64,000 bases of DNA from Pseudomonas laurylsulfatiphila (lineage in GTDB: Bacteria; Pseudomonadota; Gammaproteobacteria; Pseudomonadales; Pseudomonadaceae). Under the pieces are notes generated by a model. It was given only the letters and a program-made list of their open reading frames with translations, made no database searches and had not been told where the DNA came from. Below, one piece after another: positions 17,078-25,823 of this stretch. The translations under genes and the position numbers were made by a program. Each line of letters opens with the position of its first letter. Positions within the stretch are counted from its first letter, which is position 1. Location: positions 930,001 to 994,000 of the forward strand of contig NZ_NIRS01000001.1 of NCBI RefSeq assembly GCF_002934665.1, written 5' to 3'.

Positions 17078-18202
17078 GTGGCCGTTCGACCGCCCAATCG
17101 TTCGCGAATCAAATCGCGCTGGCAATCGTTGCGTCGCCTTCTCGGCAAGGCACCGACCGCCGGCAGCACCGAGGCAGGCGAGGCTATCCACGACTACTTT
17201 CGTCACCAGGCTCATTCCCGGGGCTACACCCTCAGTCACAGCCAGCTACGCGTGATCGACTGCATGGCCCGGCATGCCTGCCTGTTGATGGGCGCTTCGG
17301 CGCAAACCCTTCCGGGCCTTTACCTGCATGGTGCCGTGGGGCGCGGCAAGAGCTGGCTGCTCGACGGATTTTTCCGGGCCGTTCCCCTCGCGCAAAAACA
17401 ACGCCTGCACTTCCATGAGTTTTTCGCCCGACTGCACCAGGGCATGTTCGAGCATCGCGAACAGCCCGACGCCCTGGCGATCACCCTGGATGCCCTGCTC
17501 AGCGATTGCAGGGTGCTGTGTTTCGATGAGTTCCATGTGCACGACATCGGCGATGCGATGCTCATCACCCGGTTGTTCAAGGCACTGTTTCAGCGCGGCA
17601 TCCTGGTGCTGGTCACCTCCAATTACCCACCCGCAGGCCTGTTGCCCAATCCGCTGTACCACGCCCGCTTCAAACCGGTGATCGACTTGATCAATGCACG
17701 CATGCAGGTCATGGAAGTCGGTGGTCCGCACGACTATCGCAGCCAGGTCCGCAGCCACGCGCAACAGCTGTTCACCCAAGGCCAGTATGTGTGGCCGGCC
17801 AGCGCGGTGCAGCGGCGTTCATTGAATCTGCCGGATCGCGGCGCCCCGCCCCTGTCGCTCCCCGTGGGCACCCGGCATTTCCGGGCGCGTTTGTGCGATG
17901 AGCGCCGCATCGGATTTACTTTCGCCGACCTGTGCGACCAGCCTGTGGCCGTGATGGACTACCTGGAGCTGTGCCGCCGCTTCGATCACTGGATCATCGA
18001 TGACCTGCCGCGGCTCGGTGAGTGCTCGATGGCCGCCCAACAGCGCTTCATCAACCTCATCGACGTACTGTACGACCAGGACAAGCACCTGACACTGCTC
18101 GGACCACACGCCCTACGCGAAAGTCTGGAGGGCGATGCCATTGATCTGGCCCGCACCCGCAGTCGACTGGGGCAACTGGTCGAAGTCAGCGAGCCAGTTT
18201 GA
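17078..18202 (+). CDS. zapE: AFG1/ZapE-family ATPase
   Basis: A 374-residue AFG1-like AAA ATPase. Walker A 'GAVGRGKS' is at about residues 85-92, Walker B 'VLCFDEFHV' at 146-154 and a sensor 'LVTSNYPP' near 178. ZapE-type proteins act in cell division under stress, and yeast Afg1 in mitochondrial protein quality control. The GTG at 17078 is preceded by AGAGGTGA at a 7-base spacing and gives the usual family length. An ATG at 16972 lacks such a signal. Many Pseudomonas carry a second copy elsewhere, so this may be the paralogue rather than the core gene. Confidence 0.85.
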   Translation: MAVRPPNRSRIKSRWQSLRRLLGKAPTAGSTEAGEAIHDYFRHQAHSRGYTLSHSQLRVIDCMARHACLLMGASAQTLPGLYLHGAVGRGKSWLLDGFFRAVPLAQKQRLHFHEFFARLHQGMFEHREQPDALAITLDALLSDCRVLCFDEFHVHDIGDAMLITRLFKALFQRGILVLVTSNYPPAGLLPNPLYHARFKPVIDLINARMQVMEVGGPHDYRSQVRSHAQQLFTQGQYVWPASAVQRRSLNLPDRGAPPLSLPVGTRHFRARLCDERRIGFTFADLCDQPVAVMDYLELCRRFDHWIIDDLPRLGECSMAAQQRFINLIDVLYDQDKHLTLLGPHALRESLEGDAIDLARTRSRLGQLVEVSEPV

Positions 18203-18232
18203 TCGATATCTTTTTGTTGCATTGACTGGCCC

Positions 18233-18315
18233 CTTCGCGAGCAGGCTCGCTCCCACAGTTGACCGAATTGCCCGGGCGGGAGTGATCCAATGTGGGAGCG
18301 AGCCTGCTCGCGAAA
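18233..18315. repeat. REP doublet, GAGC/GCTC type
   Basis: TTCGCGAGCAGGCTCGCTCC and its inverse, about 35 bases apart, between zapE and the leucine-rich-repeat kinase gene. Confidence 0.9.
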
Positions 18316-18405
18316 GCGGTCTGACAGGCGCCACATCTTTCCCGCTATCATGTCGCCCATTTCCAGGGCCACGCGTCCTCCCCTTGGCTAATGGCGAATC
18401 TGTTC

Positions 18406-19725
18406 ATGCATACCCTTGCTCAATTGCGTGCCGGCGAGTTGTCAGGCATCACGCGGCTGGATCTGGTCGACGGCCTCAGCGAATTCCCTCGGGAAATTTT
18501 CGATCTGGCGGACTCGCTGGAAGTACTCAACCTCAGCGGCAATGCCTTGAGCGCCCTGCCGGAAGACTTGCATCGCCTGACCCGTCTGCGCGTGCTGTTC
18601 TGTTCCGATAACCGTTTCACCGAGTTGCCGGCCTGCCTGGGCCAATGCGCCGCACTGACGATGATCGGCTTCAAGGCCAACCGCATCGCCCACGTGCCCG
18701 CTGCGGCGCTGCCACCGCTGCTGCGCTGGCTGATCCTGACCGACAACTGCATCGAGACACTGCCGAGCGAGTTGGGAGAGCGGCCATGCCTGCAAAAGCT
18801 CATGCTCGCCGGCAACCGTTTGCACGCGCTGCCGGAGTCGTTGCGTCAGTGCCATCGGCTGGAGTTGATCCGCATCGCCGCCAACCAGTTGACCGAGCTG
18901 CCGCATTGGTTGCTGGAATTGCCGAGCCTGACCTGGCTGGCGTACGCCGGTAATCCGCTGGAAACCGAAGCCGACGCCGCGGCCCTCGACGCGACACCGC
19001 GCATTGACTGGTCGGCATTGCGACTGGAGAAAAAACTCGGCGAAGGGGCGTCCGGGGTGATCCATCAGGCCGTCTGGCAACCGGCTGAGCAGCCGCCCAT
19101 GGCCGTTGCGGTGAAGCTCTACAAGGGCGAAATGACCAGCGATGGTTCACCGCTGCACGAGATGAACGCCTGCATCACCGCCGGCCTGCACCCGAACCTG
19201 ATCCGCGTCGAGGGGCGGATTGTCGATCACCCACAGCAAACCGCCGGGCTGGTGATGCAACTGATCACACCGAGTTACCGCAACCTCGCCGCGCTGCCGA
19301 GCCTGGCGTCGTGCAGCCGCGACATCTACCCCGACGATTTGCGCTTCTGTGCGGCCGTGGCGTTGCGCATTGCCTCGGGCATTGCCTCGGTGGCCGAACA
19401 CCTGCACAGCCATGGCATCACCCATGGCGACCTCTATGGGCACAATATCCTGTGGAATGAGCAGGGAGATTGCTTGCTGGGGGACTTTGGTGCGGCCTCG
19501 TTCCACGGGATATCCGACAGCCTTGAAAGCCGTGCCTTGCAGCGGATCGAAGTGCGGGCGTTCGGGGTATTGCTGGGGGAATTGCTGGCGCGGATCGACT
19601 CGGGGTTGAGCGATGAACGGCGTGGGGTGCTGGAAGATCTGGAGCGGCGTTGCTGCCAGCCGCAAGTGCTGGAGCGGCCGGGGTTTGAAGCGATCGTTCA
19701 GGAATTGGCTGGGCTCAATAAATAA
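18406..19725 (+). CDS. Leucine-rich-repeat protein kinase
   Basis: A 439-residue soluble protein. Residues about 15-190 are seven or so leucine-rich repeats ('LEVLNLSGNALSALPEDL' and similar). Residues about 205-435 are a eukaryotic-type protein kinase with a glycine loop 'LGEGASGV' and Lys 237 in 'VAVKLY'. It also has catalytic Asp 342 in 'HGDLYGHN' (Gly replaces the usual Arg of HRD) and DFG at 360-362. The catalytic residues are complete, so an active Ser/Thr kinase is likely. The substrate is unknown. The ATG at 18406 is chosen from recalled homologues; ATG 18391 is in frame and neither has a clear ribosome-binding site. Confidence 0.88.
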   Translation: MHTLAQLRAGELSGITRLDLVDGLSEFPREIFDLADSLEVLNLSGNALSALPEDLHRLTRLRVLFCSDNRFTELPACLGQCAALTMIGFKANRIAHVPAAALPPLLRWLILTDNCIETLPSELGERPCLQKLMLAGNRLHALPESLRQCHRLELIRIAANQLTELPHWLLELPSLTWLAYAGNPLETEADAAALDATPRIDWSALRLEKKLGEGASGVIHQAVWQPAEQPPMAVAVKLYKGEMTSDGSPLHEMNACITAGLHPNLIRVEGRIVDHPQQTAGLVMQLITPSYRNLAALPSLASCSRDIYPDDLRFCAAVALRIASGIASVAEHLHSHGITHGDLYGHNILWNEQGDCLLGDFGAASFHGISDSLESRALQRIEVRAFGVLLGELLARIDSGLSDERRGVLEDLERRCCQPQVLERPGFEAIVQELAGLNK

Positions 19726-19735
19726 ATACAGGACC

Positions 19736-19854
19736 TGTGGCGAGGGAGCTTGCTCCCGCTGGACGGCGTAGCCATCCCCAAAAGCGACGGCCGCTGCGCA
19801 GCCGAACGGGACGGTGCGGCGGTCCGACAAGCTCCCTCGCCACAAGTCAGAGCG
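19736..19854. repeat. REP doublet, GTGGCGAGGGAGC type
   Basis: TGTGGCGAGGGAGCTTGCTC and its inverse at the two ends with a GC-rich interior. It lies between convergent genes and is the same class as 29826-29957. Confidence 0.88.
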
Positions 19855-19867
19855 AAAACAATGCGGC

Positions 19868-20572
19868 TTAACCCGCCAACCCGACAAACATGTCCTGCAC
19901 GTCGTCATGGTTATCGAGCCCTTCGAGGAAGGCTTCGACTTCCGCCATCTGCTCATCGCTCAGGCCGCTGACCGGGTTTTTCGGCTGGTAGCCCAGTTTG
20001 GCCGACAGCACGGTGAAGCCTTGTTCCGGCAGGGCTTTCTGTACCGCGTCGAGGTCGGTCGGTTCGGTCAGGAACAGGGTTGCACCTTCTTCACCCGGTT
20101 CGAAATCCTGTGCACCGGCTTCGATGGCGGCCATTTCCGGATCGGCGTCCGGGGTGTCCGGCGACGCTTCGATCATGCCGACATGGTTGAAGTCCCAGGC
20201 CACCGAACCGGAAGCACCCAGTTGGCCCTTGCGGAACGCCACGCGGATTTCGGCGACGGTGCGGTTGATGTTGTCGGTCACGCACTCAACGATCAACGGC
20301 ACTTGATGCGGGGCAAACCCTTCATAGGTCACGCGATGGTATTGCACGGTCTCGCCCAACAGGCCAGCGCCTTTCTTGATGGCACGATCCAGTGTTTCCT
20401 TGGGCATCGAAGCTTTCTTGGCCTGTTCAACGACCAGACGCAAGTGTGCGTTTGTAGCAATATCAGCGCCATTGCGCGCAGCAATGGTGATTTCCTTCAC
20501 CAGTTTGCCGAAGATCTTGCCCTTGGCATTGGCTGCCGCTTCTTTGTGTTTAACCTTCCACTGTGCGCCCAT
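19868..20572 (-). CDS. YebC/PmpR-family protein (YeeN-type)
   Basis: A 234-residue protein of the YebC family, starting '[19 protein letters not shown]', the short-N-terminus form of YeeN. The conserved core '[18 protein letters not shown]' is near residue 85. The family includes transcription regulators and, in recent work, factors that help ribosomes through proline stretches. Pseudomonas also has a canonical yebC beside ruvC, so this is the second copy. It is monocistronic. Confidence 0.9.
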   Translation of the reverse strand: MGAQWKVKHKEAAANAKGKIFGKLVKEITIAARNGADIATNAHLRLVVEQAKKASMPKETLDRAIKKGAGLLGETVQYHRVTYEGFAPHQVPLIVECVTDNINRTVAEIRVAFRKGQLGASGSVAWDFNHVGMIEASPDTPDADPEMAAIEAGAQDFEPGEEGATLFLTEPTDLDAVQKALPEQGFTVLSAKLGYQPKNPVSGLSDEQMAEVEAFLEGLDNHDDVQDMFVGLAG

Positions 20573-20797
20573 TTCTCACTCTCTTATCTGTGACATCTGT
20601 GGCGTCGAGACAACCATTGGCCGACGCTTTGCGCAAGTTTATACGGCCTAAAGTTGGCAATCGACCAAAAAATCCCGACTGGCATCGACATCTTCACCAG
20701 CGGTTGTAGGGGGATTCTGAAATGCCGCTTTAGCCTGCCCGCAATGCGCCGGGGTTTCGTACGCTTTGCACCCTATTCAACGGCAGCAGCGTGTTCG

Positions 20798-22207
20798 ATG
20801 CACAACGACAAGGAAAGTCCCACCACCCTGACGCTTCTCGATGACGACCTGAGTTTCCAGGTGGTCCGGTTCAGCGGTCATGAAGCACTCAACCAGCCCT
20901 ATCGATTCGACATCGAGGTTATCGGGCTGGCACCGGCCCTGAACCTTGAACGATTGCTGCACCAGCCGGCGTTCCTCGAGTTCGGCCACGACCAAGGCCT
21001 GCATGGCGTGCTGCACAGCGCTGGTTGTGAACATCGAAGCGCACACCGGGTCGCTTACAAACTGGTGCTGGTGTCCCGTCTCCAGGCACTGGAGCAGCAA
21101 CGCCGCCGACGGGTTTTCCAGCGCGCCAGCGTGCCCATGATCCTGCGCCAGTTGCTCGAGGAACATGGGTTGCCCACCAGCAGTTATCGCTTTGATCTGG
21201 CAACCGGGCACTATCCCCAGCGCCCGTTTTGCATTCAGTACGAAGAAACCGACCTCGCTTTGTTGCAACGACTGTGTGAGGAAGAAGGCATCCACTACCA
21301 CTTCGAGCATCAACGCGACGGCCATGTGTTGGTACTGGCCGATGACAGCCTGAGTTTCCCCCAGGAGCCGCTGCTCATGCCGCTGCGCAGCGACGCACTC
21401 GACGATCACGAACCCGTGATCAGCGAATTGTTCCAGCGCCATGATGCCTCGCTCCCCCCTGTGCGCCCGGGTGCGAGGAATCCTGGGGCAGCGGACATCA
21501 GCGACGGCGCAGCCAATCACTCGTTCACCACGGCCAGACCGGTTCTCGCTCGCGAACAGCAGCATCGCGACCAGCTCAGCCGGCGACAACTGGAACGCCT
21601 GCGGTGCCAGCACCTGCAGATCCACGGTCAAAGCAACCTGGGAGCATTACGCAGCGGCCGGATCGTGCAGGTGGCCGGGCATCCCCTGGCGAGTTTCAAT
21701 GATCAATGGCTGGTGACCGAAACAAGCCATCAGGGGGGCCAGCAATCGATTCTGCTCGACGACTCAGCGGGCATGGCCCCGGGTTACCGCAATCAATTCA
21801 GCGCCATCCCCTGGTCGACGGTGTTCAGGCCCGCGCTTAAACAACCCAGGCCGAGCGTCCCCGGGTATCAGCCCGGCCAGGTGTGCGGCCCGGTCGGACA
21901 ACCGCCTACAGTGGACGAGGATGGTCGGATTCGGGTGCTCCTCTGGCCCGCCACAGATTCAACCACAGAGTCGTTGTCCAGCGGCTTGTGGTTGCCCTTG
22001 GCGCTGACCACTGCCGAGGACTGGATCGATCCGTCCCGCTTGCCCGTGGCCGGCAGTGAGATACAGGTGATTTTCCTCGACAGTGACCCGGATCGCCCGG
22101 TGCTCTGTACGGCGCTGGGCCCTCGGCCACAACCGCTGAACCCCCCGCCCCGTGAACCCCGGGGCGATACCCGCCTGCTGTTTGACTGGCTGCTCCACCG
22201 TCTTTGA
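20798..22207 (+). CDS. vgrG: Orphan VgrG-type protein (short form)
   Basis: A 469-residue VgrG/Pvc8-like spike protein. The gp27-like domain (about 5-330) starts 'DLSFQVVRFSGHEALNQPYRFDIEV' and contains 'CIQYEETDLALLQRLCEEEGIHYHF'. The gp5-type OB fold (about 355-445) contains 'DEDGRIRVLLWP' and 'GSEIQVIFLDSDPDRPVL'. It has no C-terminal beta-helix needle or effector domain, and no other type VI genes are near. The start is uncertain: ATG 20744 and 20654 are in frame, and none has a strong ribosome site. Its stop codon lies in or beside sequence derived from a broken oxidoreductase gene (22201-22269). Confidence 0.8.
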   Translation: MHNDKESPTTLTLLDDDLSFQVVRFSGHEALNQPYRFDIEVIGLAPALNLERLLHQPAFLEFGHDQGLHGVLHSAGCEHRSAHRVAYKLVLVSRLQALEQQRRRRVFQRASVPMILRQLLEEHGLPTSSYRFDLATGHYPQRPFCIQYEETDLALLQRLCEEEGIHYHFEHQRDGHVLVLADDSLSFPQEPLLMPLRSDALDDHEPVISELFQRHDASLPPVRPGARNPGAADISDGAANHSFTTARPVLAREQQHRDQLSRRQLERLRCQHLQIHGQSNLGALRSGRIVQVAGHPLASFNDQWLVTETSHQGGQQSILLDDSAGMAPGYRNQFSAIPWSTVFRPALKQPRPSVPGYQPGQVCGPVGQPPTVDEDGRIRVLLWPATDSTTESLSSGLWLPLALTTAEDWIDPSRLPVAGSEIQVIFLDSDPDRPVLCTALGPRPQPLNPPPREPRGDTRLLFDWLLHRL

Positions 22208-22269
22208 GCATAATCGCGGTCCACAGCCCGGAGTAACCGCCGCCGACGATGCACACATCGGCGACGAGA
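22201..22269 (-). pseudogene. Remnant of an FAD-dependent oxidoreductase gene
   Basis: On the minus strand, directly after the transporter stop, the sequence reads 'VADVCIVGGGYSGLWTAIMLK'-like codons. This is the N-terminal dinucleotide fold of DAO-family oxidoreductases (GGGYSG). No start codon precedes it, and similarity ends abruptly where the vgrG coding end begins on the other strand. About 65 bases remain of a gene normally near 1.3 kb. It looks like a deletion or insertion scar in an operon downstream of the transporter. Confidence 0.7.
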
Positions 22270-22277
22270 AACAGGAT

Positions 22278-23603
22278 TCAGGTACGCAGGGGTTTGATGT
22301 TCATCGCCCGGTTGGGCACGGAGGGATGGTTGGTTTTCAGGCCGCCGGGGCGGCTGTTCCAGTGCGGGATCAGCACCAGCGCCGAGAACATCGCGCAACC
22401 GGCGAAGACAATGAACACGGTGACCGAGTCGAAGTAACCCGGCAGCAATCCGCCGAGCACCGCCCCGACGGAACCGCAACCGTTGACGAACCCGGCCGCC
22501 GTCGCACCGGCCTTGGCCGTACCGAAATCGATCGCCGCCGCGCCGCTGATCATCGAGTCCGGCCCGTAGAGGGTCAGGCCCATGACGAACAAGAGCGCTA
22601 CCACCAGGACCACACTGCCGGTATGCAGGGCACCCATGAACAATGCCAGGGTCACGGTGAGTGCCAACAGACTGAGTACGCAAGCCGGCATGCGCCGGGC
22701 GCCGAACAGTTTGTCCGAGGCCAGGCCGATCATGATCGGCCCGAGCAACCCGGCCAGCTCGAACGAGGTCGGAATGATCGCCGCACCGACCTTGCCCACC
22801 GAAGGCATCTGTTCGAAGACGATCACCGGCCCCCACAGCAGAATCGCGTAGCGCGCCGGTTTCAGCATGAAGTACGCCAGCCCCAGCACCAGTACCGTGC
22901 GGTTGCGCAGGATTTCCTTGAGTGGCACCCAGATACTGATTTTGCTTTGGGCAAGGGCTTCTTCAGCGGTCAGTTCGGGCTCCGGCTCCACAGCCGGCAA
23001 GCCCACGTCTTCAGGTTTGTTGCGCTGGAAAATAAAAAACAGCACGGCGACCAGCCCAACCACCGCCGCACTGGAAACAAACGCCGCATGCCAGGTGCCG
23101 ATGAGCGTATACGCCCACCAGCCGGCAAACGGCGAGGCCACGAGCCCGCCGAAGGCGTAGCAGGAACTCCACAGGCCCAATACCCGACCACGCTGTTCGG
23201 AGGGAAAGAAACTGCCCAGGTTCTTGCACAATCCCGACCAGCCGGTGGACTGCGCCAGGCCTTGTATCAGCATGCAGGTCGCAAAAATCGGTAACGTCGC
23301 AAAGTTACCCATCACCAGCGCCGCGCCAGCGGAAATCAGCAAGCCGCCGAGTACCACCACCCGCGGACCGAAACGGTCGGCCAGGATGCCCCAAGTGAAC
23401 TGCCCCACGGCGTAAGCCGTCAGGTAGATGGCATCGAGGTTGGCCATGGCCATTTTGTCGAGCATGAAGGTCGGGTCTTCGGCGATGCCGAGTTTGGCCA
23501 CCGAGAACGCTTTGCGGGTGAAGTAGAAAGCGGCGTAGGCGAGCCAGGTGATCGCGAAGATCTGCACGCGCCAACGCTTGATGGTGCCGATGTGCTTGTT
23601 CAT
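22278..23603 (-). CDS. OPA/MFS transporter, candidate aminoethylphosphonate permease
   Basis: A 441-residue, 12-helix MFS protein of the organophosphate:phosphate antiporter (GlpT/UhpT) branch. The N-terminal family sequence is 'AFYFTRKAFSVA', and the loop 'GILADRFGPRVVV' is the MFS signature. An inner-membrane carrier for a phosphorylated or phosphonate compound is expected. It lies beside LysR genes and phnWX, so 2-aminoethylphosphonate uptake (as proposed for AepP-type permeases) is a reasonable inference. The start at 23603 has GAGG upstream; the frame runs on to 23651. The gene downstream is only a remnant. Confidence 0.88.
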   Translation of the reverse strand: MNKHIGTIKRWRVQIFAITWLAYAAFYFTRKAFSVAKLGIAEDPTFMLDKMAMANLDAIYLTAYAVGQFTWGILADRFGPRVVVLGGLLISAGAALVMGNFATLPIFATCMLIQGLAQSTGWSGLCKNLGSFFPSEQRGRVLGLWSSCYAFGGLVASPFAGWWAYTLIGTWHAAFVSSAAVVGLVAVLFFIFQRNKPEDVGLPAVEPEPELTAEEALAQSKISIWVPLKEILRNRTVLVLGLAYFMLKPARYAILLWGPVIVFEQMPSVGKVGAAIIPTSFELAGLLGPIMIGLASDKLFGARRMPACVLSLLALTVTLALFMGALHTGSVVLVVALLFVMGLTLYGPDSMISGAAAIDFGTAKAGATAAGFVNGCGSVGAVLGGLLPGYFDSVTVFIVFAGCAMFSALVLIPHWNSRPGGLKTNHPSVPNRAMNIKPLRT

Positions 23604-23870
23604 TGTGGTTCTGACCTCAGGGTGTGAGTGTGCCGGCAGAATTGGAAGCAAACGCCTGTTTTTTTATTGTTGAGCACTGCGATATCGCCCTGTCCCTACG
23701 GCGGATACCGGTCAGATGAGTCCTGTTTTGCACGCCCAGGCTCATGGCACCCGCTGCGGTTCGACTGACCGGTCAGCGGGGCTGAGAGTGATAAAAACAA
23801 TTACTGTTTAATAAGTGAAATCGATTTATCGTATTTCCAAAATAAGCTTTGCTTGTTACTGGAGATATCG

Positions 23871-24743
23871 ATGTCGGTTTCCCACGCCCAACTCAAAGCG
23901 TTCCATGCCGTCGCGGTACATGGAAGCTTTACCAAAGCCGCCGAGCGGCTTTTTCTGACGCAGCCGGCGATTTCCGACCAGGTGCGCAAACTTGAAGAGC
24001 GCTACGGTGTTTTGCTGTTTCACCGCAACAAGCGTTCGGTACGCCTGACCGATCTGGGCGAACGCCTGCTGAGCGTTACCCAGCGGCTTTTTGTGATTGA
24101 GGCCGAAGCCCAGGAACTGCTGCAGGATTCCCAGGCCCTGCAGACCGGCAGCCTGATTCTGGCGGTGGATGCGCCGGTGCACGTGCTGCCGCAGATTGCC
24201 CGATTCTGCGAACGCTACCCCGGAATCAGCGTGAAGATCGAAACCGGCAACACCGATGAGTCGCTGTTCCGACTGTTCAACTATCAGGCCGACCTGGCGT
24301 TGCTGGGCCGTGACGTCAGTGACGAACGCCTGATCTCCCTGCCCCTGCGCAATGACCCGATGGTGGCGTTCGTGTCGCGCAATCATCCGTGGGCCGACCG
24401 TGAATCCATCACCCTCGCCGACCTCGATGACACACCGCTGGTACTGCGGGAAATCGGTTCGGTGACGCGCCAGACCCTGGAGGAGGAAATGGCCGGTGCC
24501 GGGTTCCGCATTCGTCCGGCGATCCAGGTTGAAGGCCGGGAAGCGGCGCGTGAAGCGGTGGTGGTCGGGATTGGCATCGGCGTGGTGTCGGCGGCCGAGT
24601 TCGGCGCCGACTCACGGGTTTGCTCATTGCCGATTACCGATTGCAAACGGCGGCTGACTGAAACGCTGGTGTGCTTGCGCGAGCAGAGTTCGAGGCGAAT
24701 CGTGGCGACGTTTCTGGAGATGGTACGAGAAAGCCTCGACTGA
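23871..24743 (+). CDS. LysR-family regulator of the phosphonate locus (first)
   Basis: A 290-residue LysR protein. The helix-turn-helix is at residues 5-62 ('GSFTKAAERLFLTQPAISDQVRKLEERYGVLLF') and the effector domain at 90-285. It is divergent from the transporter across a 267-base AT-rich gap and is about 36 % similar by eye to the second LysR of this locus. ATG 23871 has GGAG seven bases before it. It probably responds to aminoethylphosphonate or a breakdown product and controls the transporter. This rests on position. Confidence 0.88.
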   Translation: MSVSHAQLKAFHAVAVHGSFTKAAERLFLTQPAISDQVRKLEERYGVLLFHRNKRSVRLTDLGERLLSVTQRLFVIEAEAQELLQDSQALQTGSLILAVDAPVHVLPQIARFCERYPGISVKIETGNTDESLFRLFNYQADLALLGRDVSDERLISLPLRNDPMVAFVSRNHPWADRESITLADLDDTPLVLREIGSVTRQTLEEEMAGAGFRIRPAIQVEGREAAREAVVVGIGIGVVSAAEFGADSRVCSLPITDCKRRLTETLVCLREQSSRRIVATFLEMVRESLD

Positions 24744-24747
24744 CCCT

Positions 24748-24838
24748 CTGTAGGAGCTGCCGAGTGAAACGAGGCTGCGATCTTTTGACTTGCAAGATCA
24801 AAAGATCGCAGCCTCGTTTCACTCGGCAGCTCCTACAG
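24748..24838. repeat. REP doublet, GATCTTTTGA type, nearly perfect hairpin
   Basis: CTGTAGGAGCTGCCGAGTGA... and its inverse pair along almost the whole 91 bases, one of the most perfect hairpins in the window. It lies between convergent LysR genes. Confidence 0.92.
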
Positions 24839-24847
24839 GGGAATGGG

Positions 24848-25714
24848 TCAATTCAGATTCGGCGCCAACCCGAAGAATGCCTGAATCAACCGCAAATCCC
24901 GCCGCCGCTCCATGCACCCGATCATGTGCCGGTTCACCAACCCCTCGCCAATGATCGGCACCGCCGCCACTCGCGGGTCGTGGCTGACTTCCACCGACGA
25001 CACCACCCCCACCCCCAGTTCGGCGGCCACCGCCTCGGTCACCGCTTCGCGGCTGTCCAGTTCCAGCAGCACCCGCGGATTGACCCTGGCCTGGGCGCAA
25101 GCCTCATCAAAGGTGCGCCGGGTAATCGAACTCGGTTCGCGCAGCACCATGATCACCTGATCCAGTTCCTTGAGCTGTACGCCATTGGTCTTCTGCGCCC
25201 AAGGGTGCCCGTCGGGCACCAGCGCACAAATCCGCGATTCGTTCAGTGCCTGCAGATGCAAGCCCTTGCGCGGCTCGACTTCGGTCAGCACCGCCACGTC
25301 GGCATGTTCGGACAGCAGCGCCGCCAGGGTTTCCTGGGCGTTGCCCAGGCGCAGGTTCACCGTGATCCCCGGATAGCGCGCGCGCAGGCTGGCGAGCATC
25401 GGCATGACCATGTGCGGACCGTCCGCCGCCACCTCCAGGCGCCCGGTCAGCAATTGCCGGTTGGCTTCGAGCATCACCTGCGCCTCTTCGGCCAGGCCGA
25501 ACATCGCCCGGGTGATCGCCGCCAGCTTGGTGCCCTCCTCCGTCAGCTCCACACGTCGGGCGGTGCGGCGCAGCAGGGTGATCTGGTAGTGCTCTTCCAG
25601 CGCCTTGATGTGCCCGGTGACTGCCGGCTGGCTGATGAACAGCCGCGCCGCCGCCCGGGTAAAACTGCCTTCCCGGGCCACTGCATCGAAGGCGCGGAGC
25701 TGAAACAGGTTCAT
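24848..25714 (-). CDS. LysR-family regulator of phnWX (second)
   Basis: A 288-residue LysR protein, helix-turn-helix at residues 1-58 ('GSFTRAAARLFISQPAVTGHIKALEEHY'), effector domain at about 88-285. It is divergent from phnW with 109 bases between, an arrangement typical of a LysR activator and its target. The gap contains AT-rich inverted sequences including ATTGCAAT near 25774. Activation of phnWX by 2-aminoethylphosphonate or phosphonoacetaldehyde is inferred. Confidence 0.9.
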   Translation of the reverse strand: MNLFQLRAFDAVAREGSFTRAAARLFISQPAVTGHIKALEEHYQITLLRRTARRVELTEEGTKLAAITRAMFGLAEEAQVMLEANRQLLTGRLEVAADGPHMVMPMLASLRARYPGITVNLRLGNAQETLAALLSEHADVAVLTEVEPRKGLHLQALNESRICALVPDGHPWAQKTNGVQLKELDQVIMVLREPSSITRRTFDEACAQARVNPRVLLELDSREAVTEAVAAELGVGVVSSVEVSHDPRVAAVPIIGEGLVNRHMIGCMERRRDLRLIQAFFGLAPNLN

Positions 25715-25823
25715 GAATAACCCTCACTGATGGCTGGCATAACAATAAACAATTTGATTGATAGCTCGGCAAATTGCAATTTAAGCCCCGTAGCTTCATC
25801 CCATCGAATGCGAGGACACGAAC

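Noticed and set aside
20798..22207. Type VI secretion cluster
   Set aside because: Only a vgrG is present; no tss genes, effector or immunity gene lies nearby.
21868..22836. Minus-strand frame over the end of vgrG and the transporter gene
   Set aside because: It is a shadow of the transporter in another frame; only the short GGGYSG remnant at 22201-22269 is meaningful.
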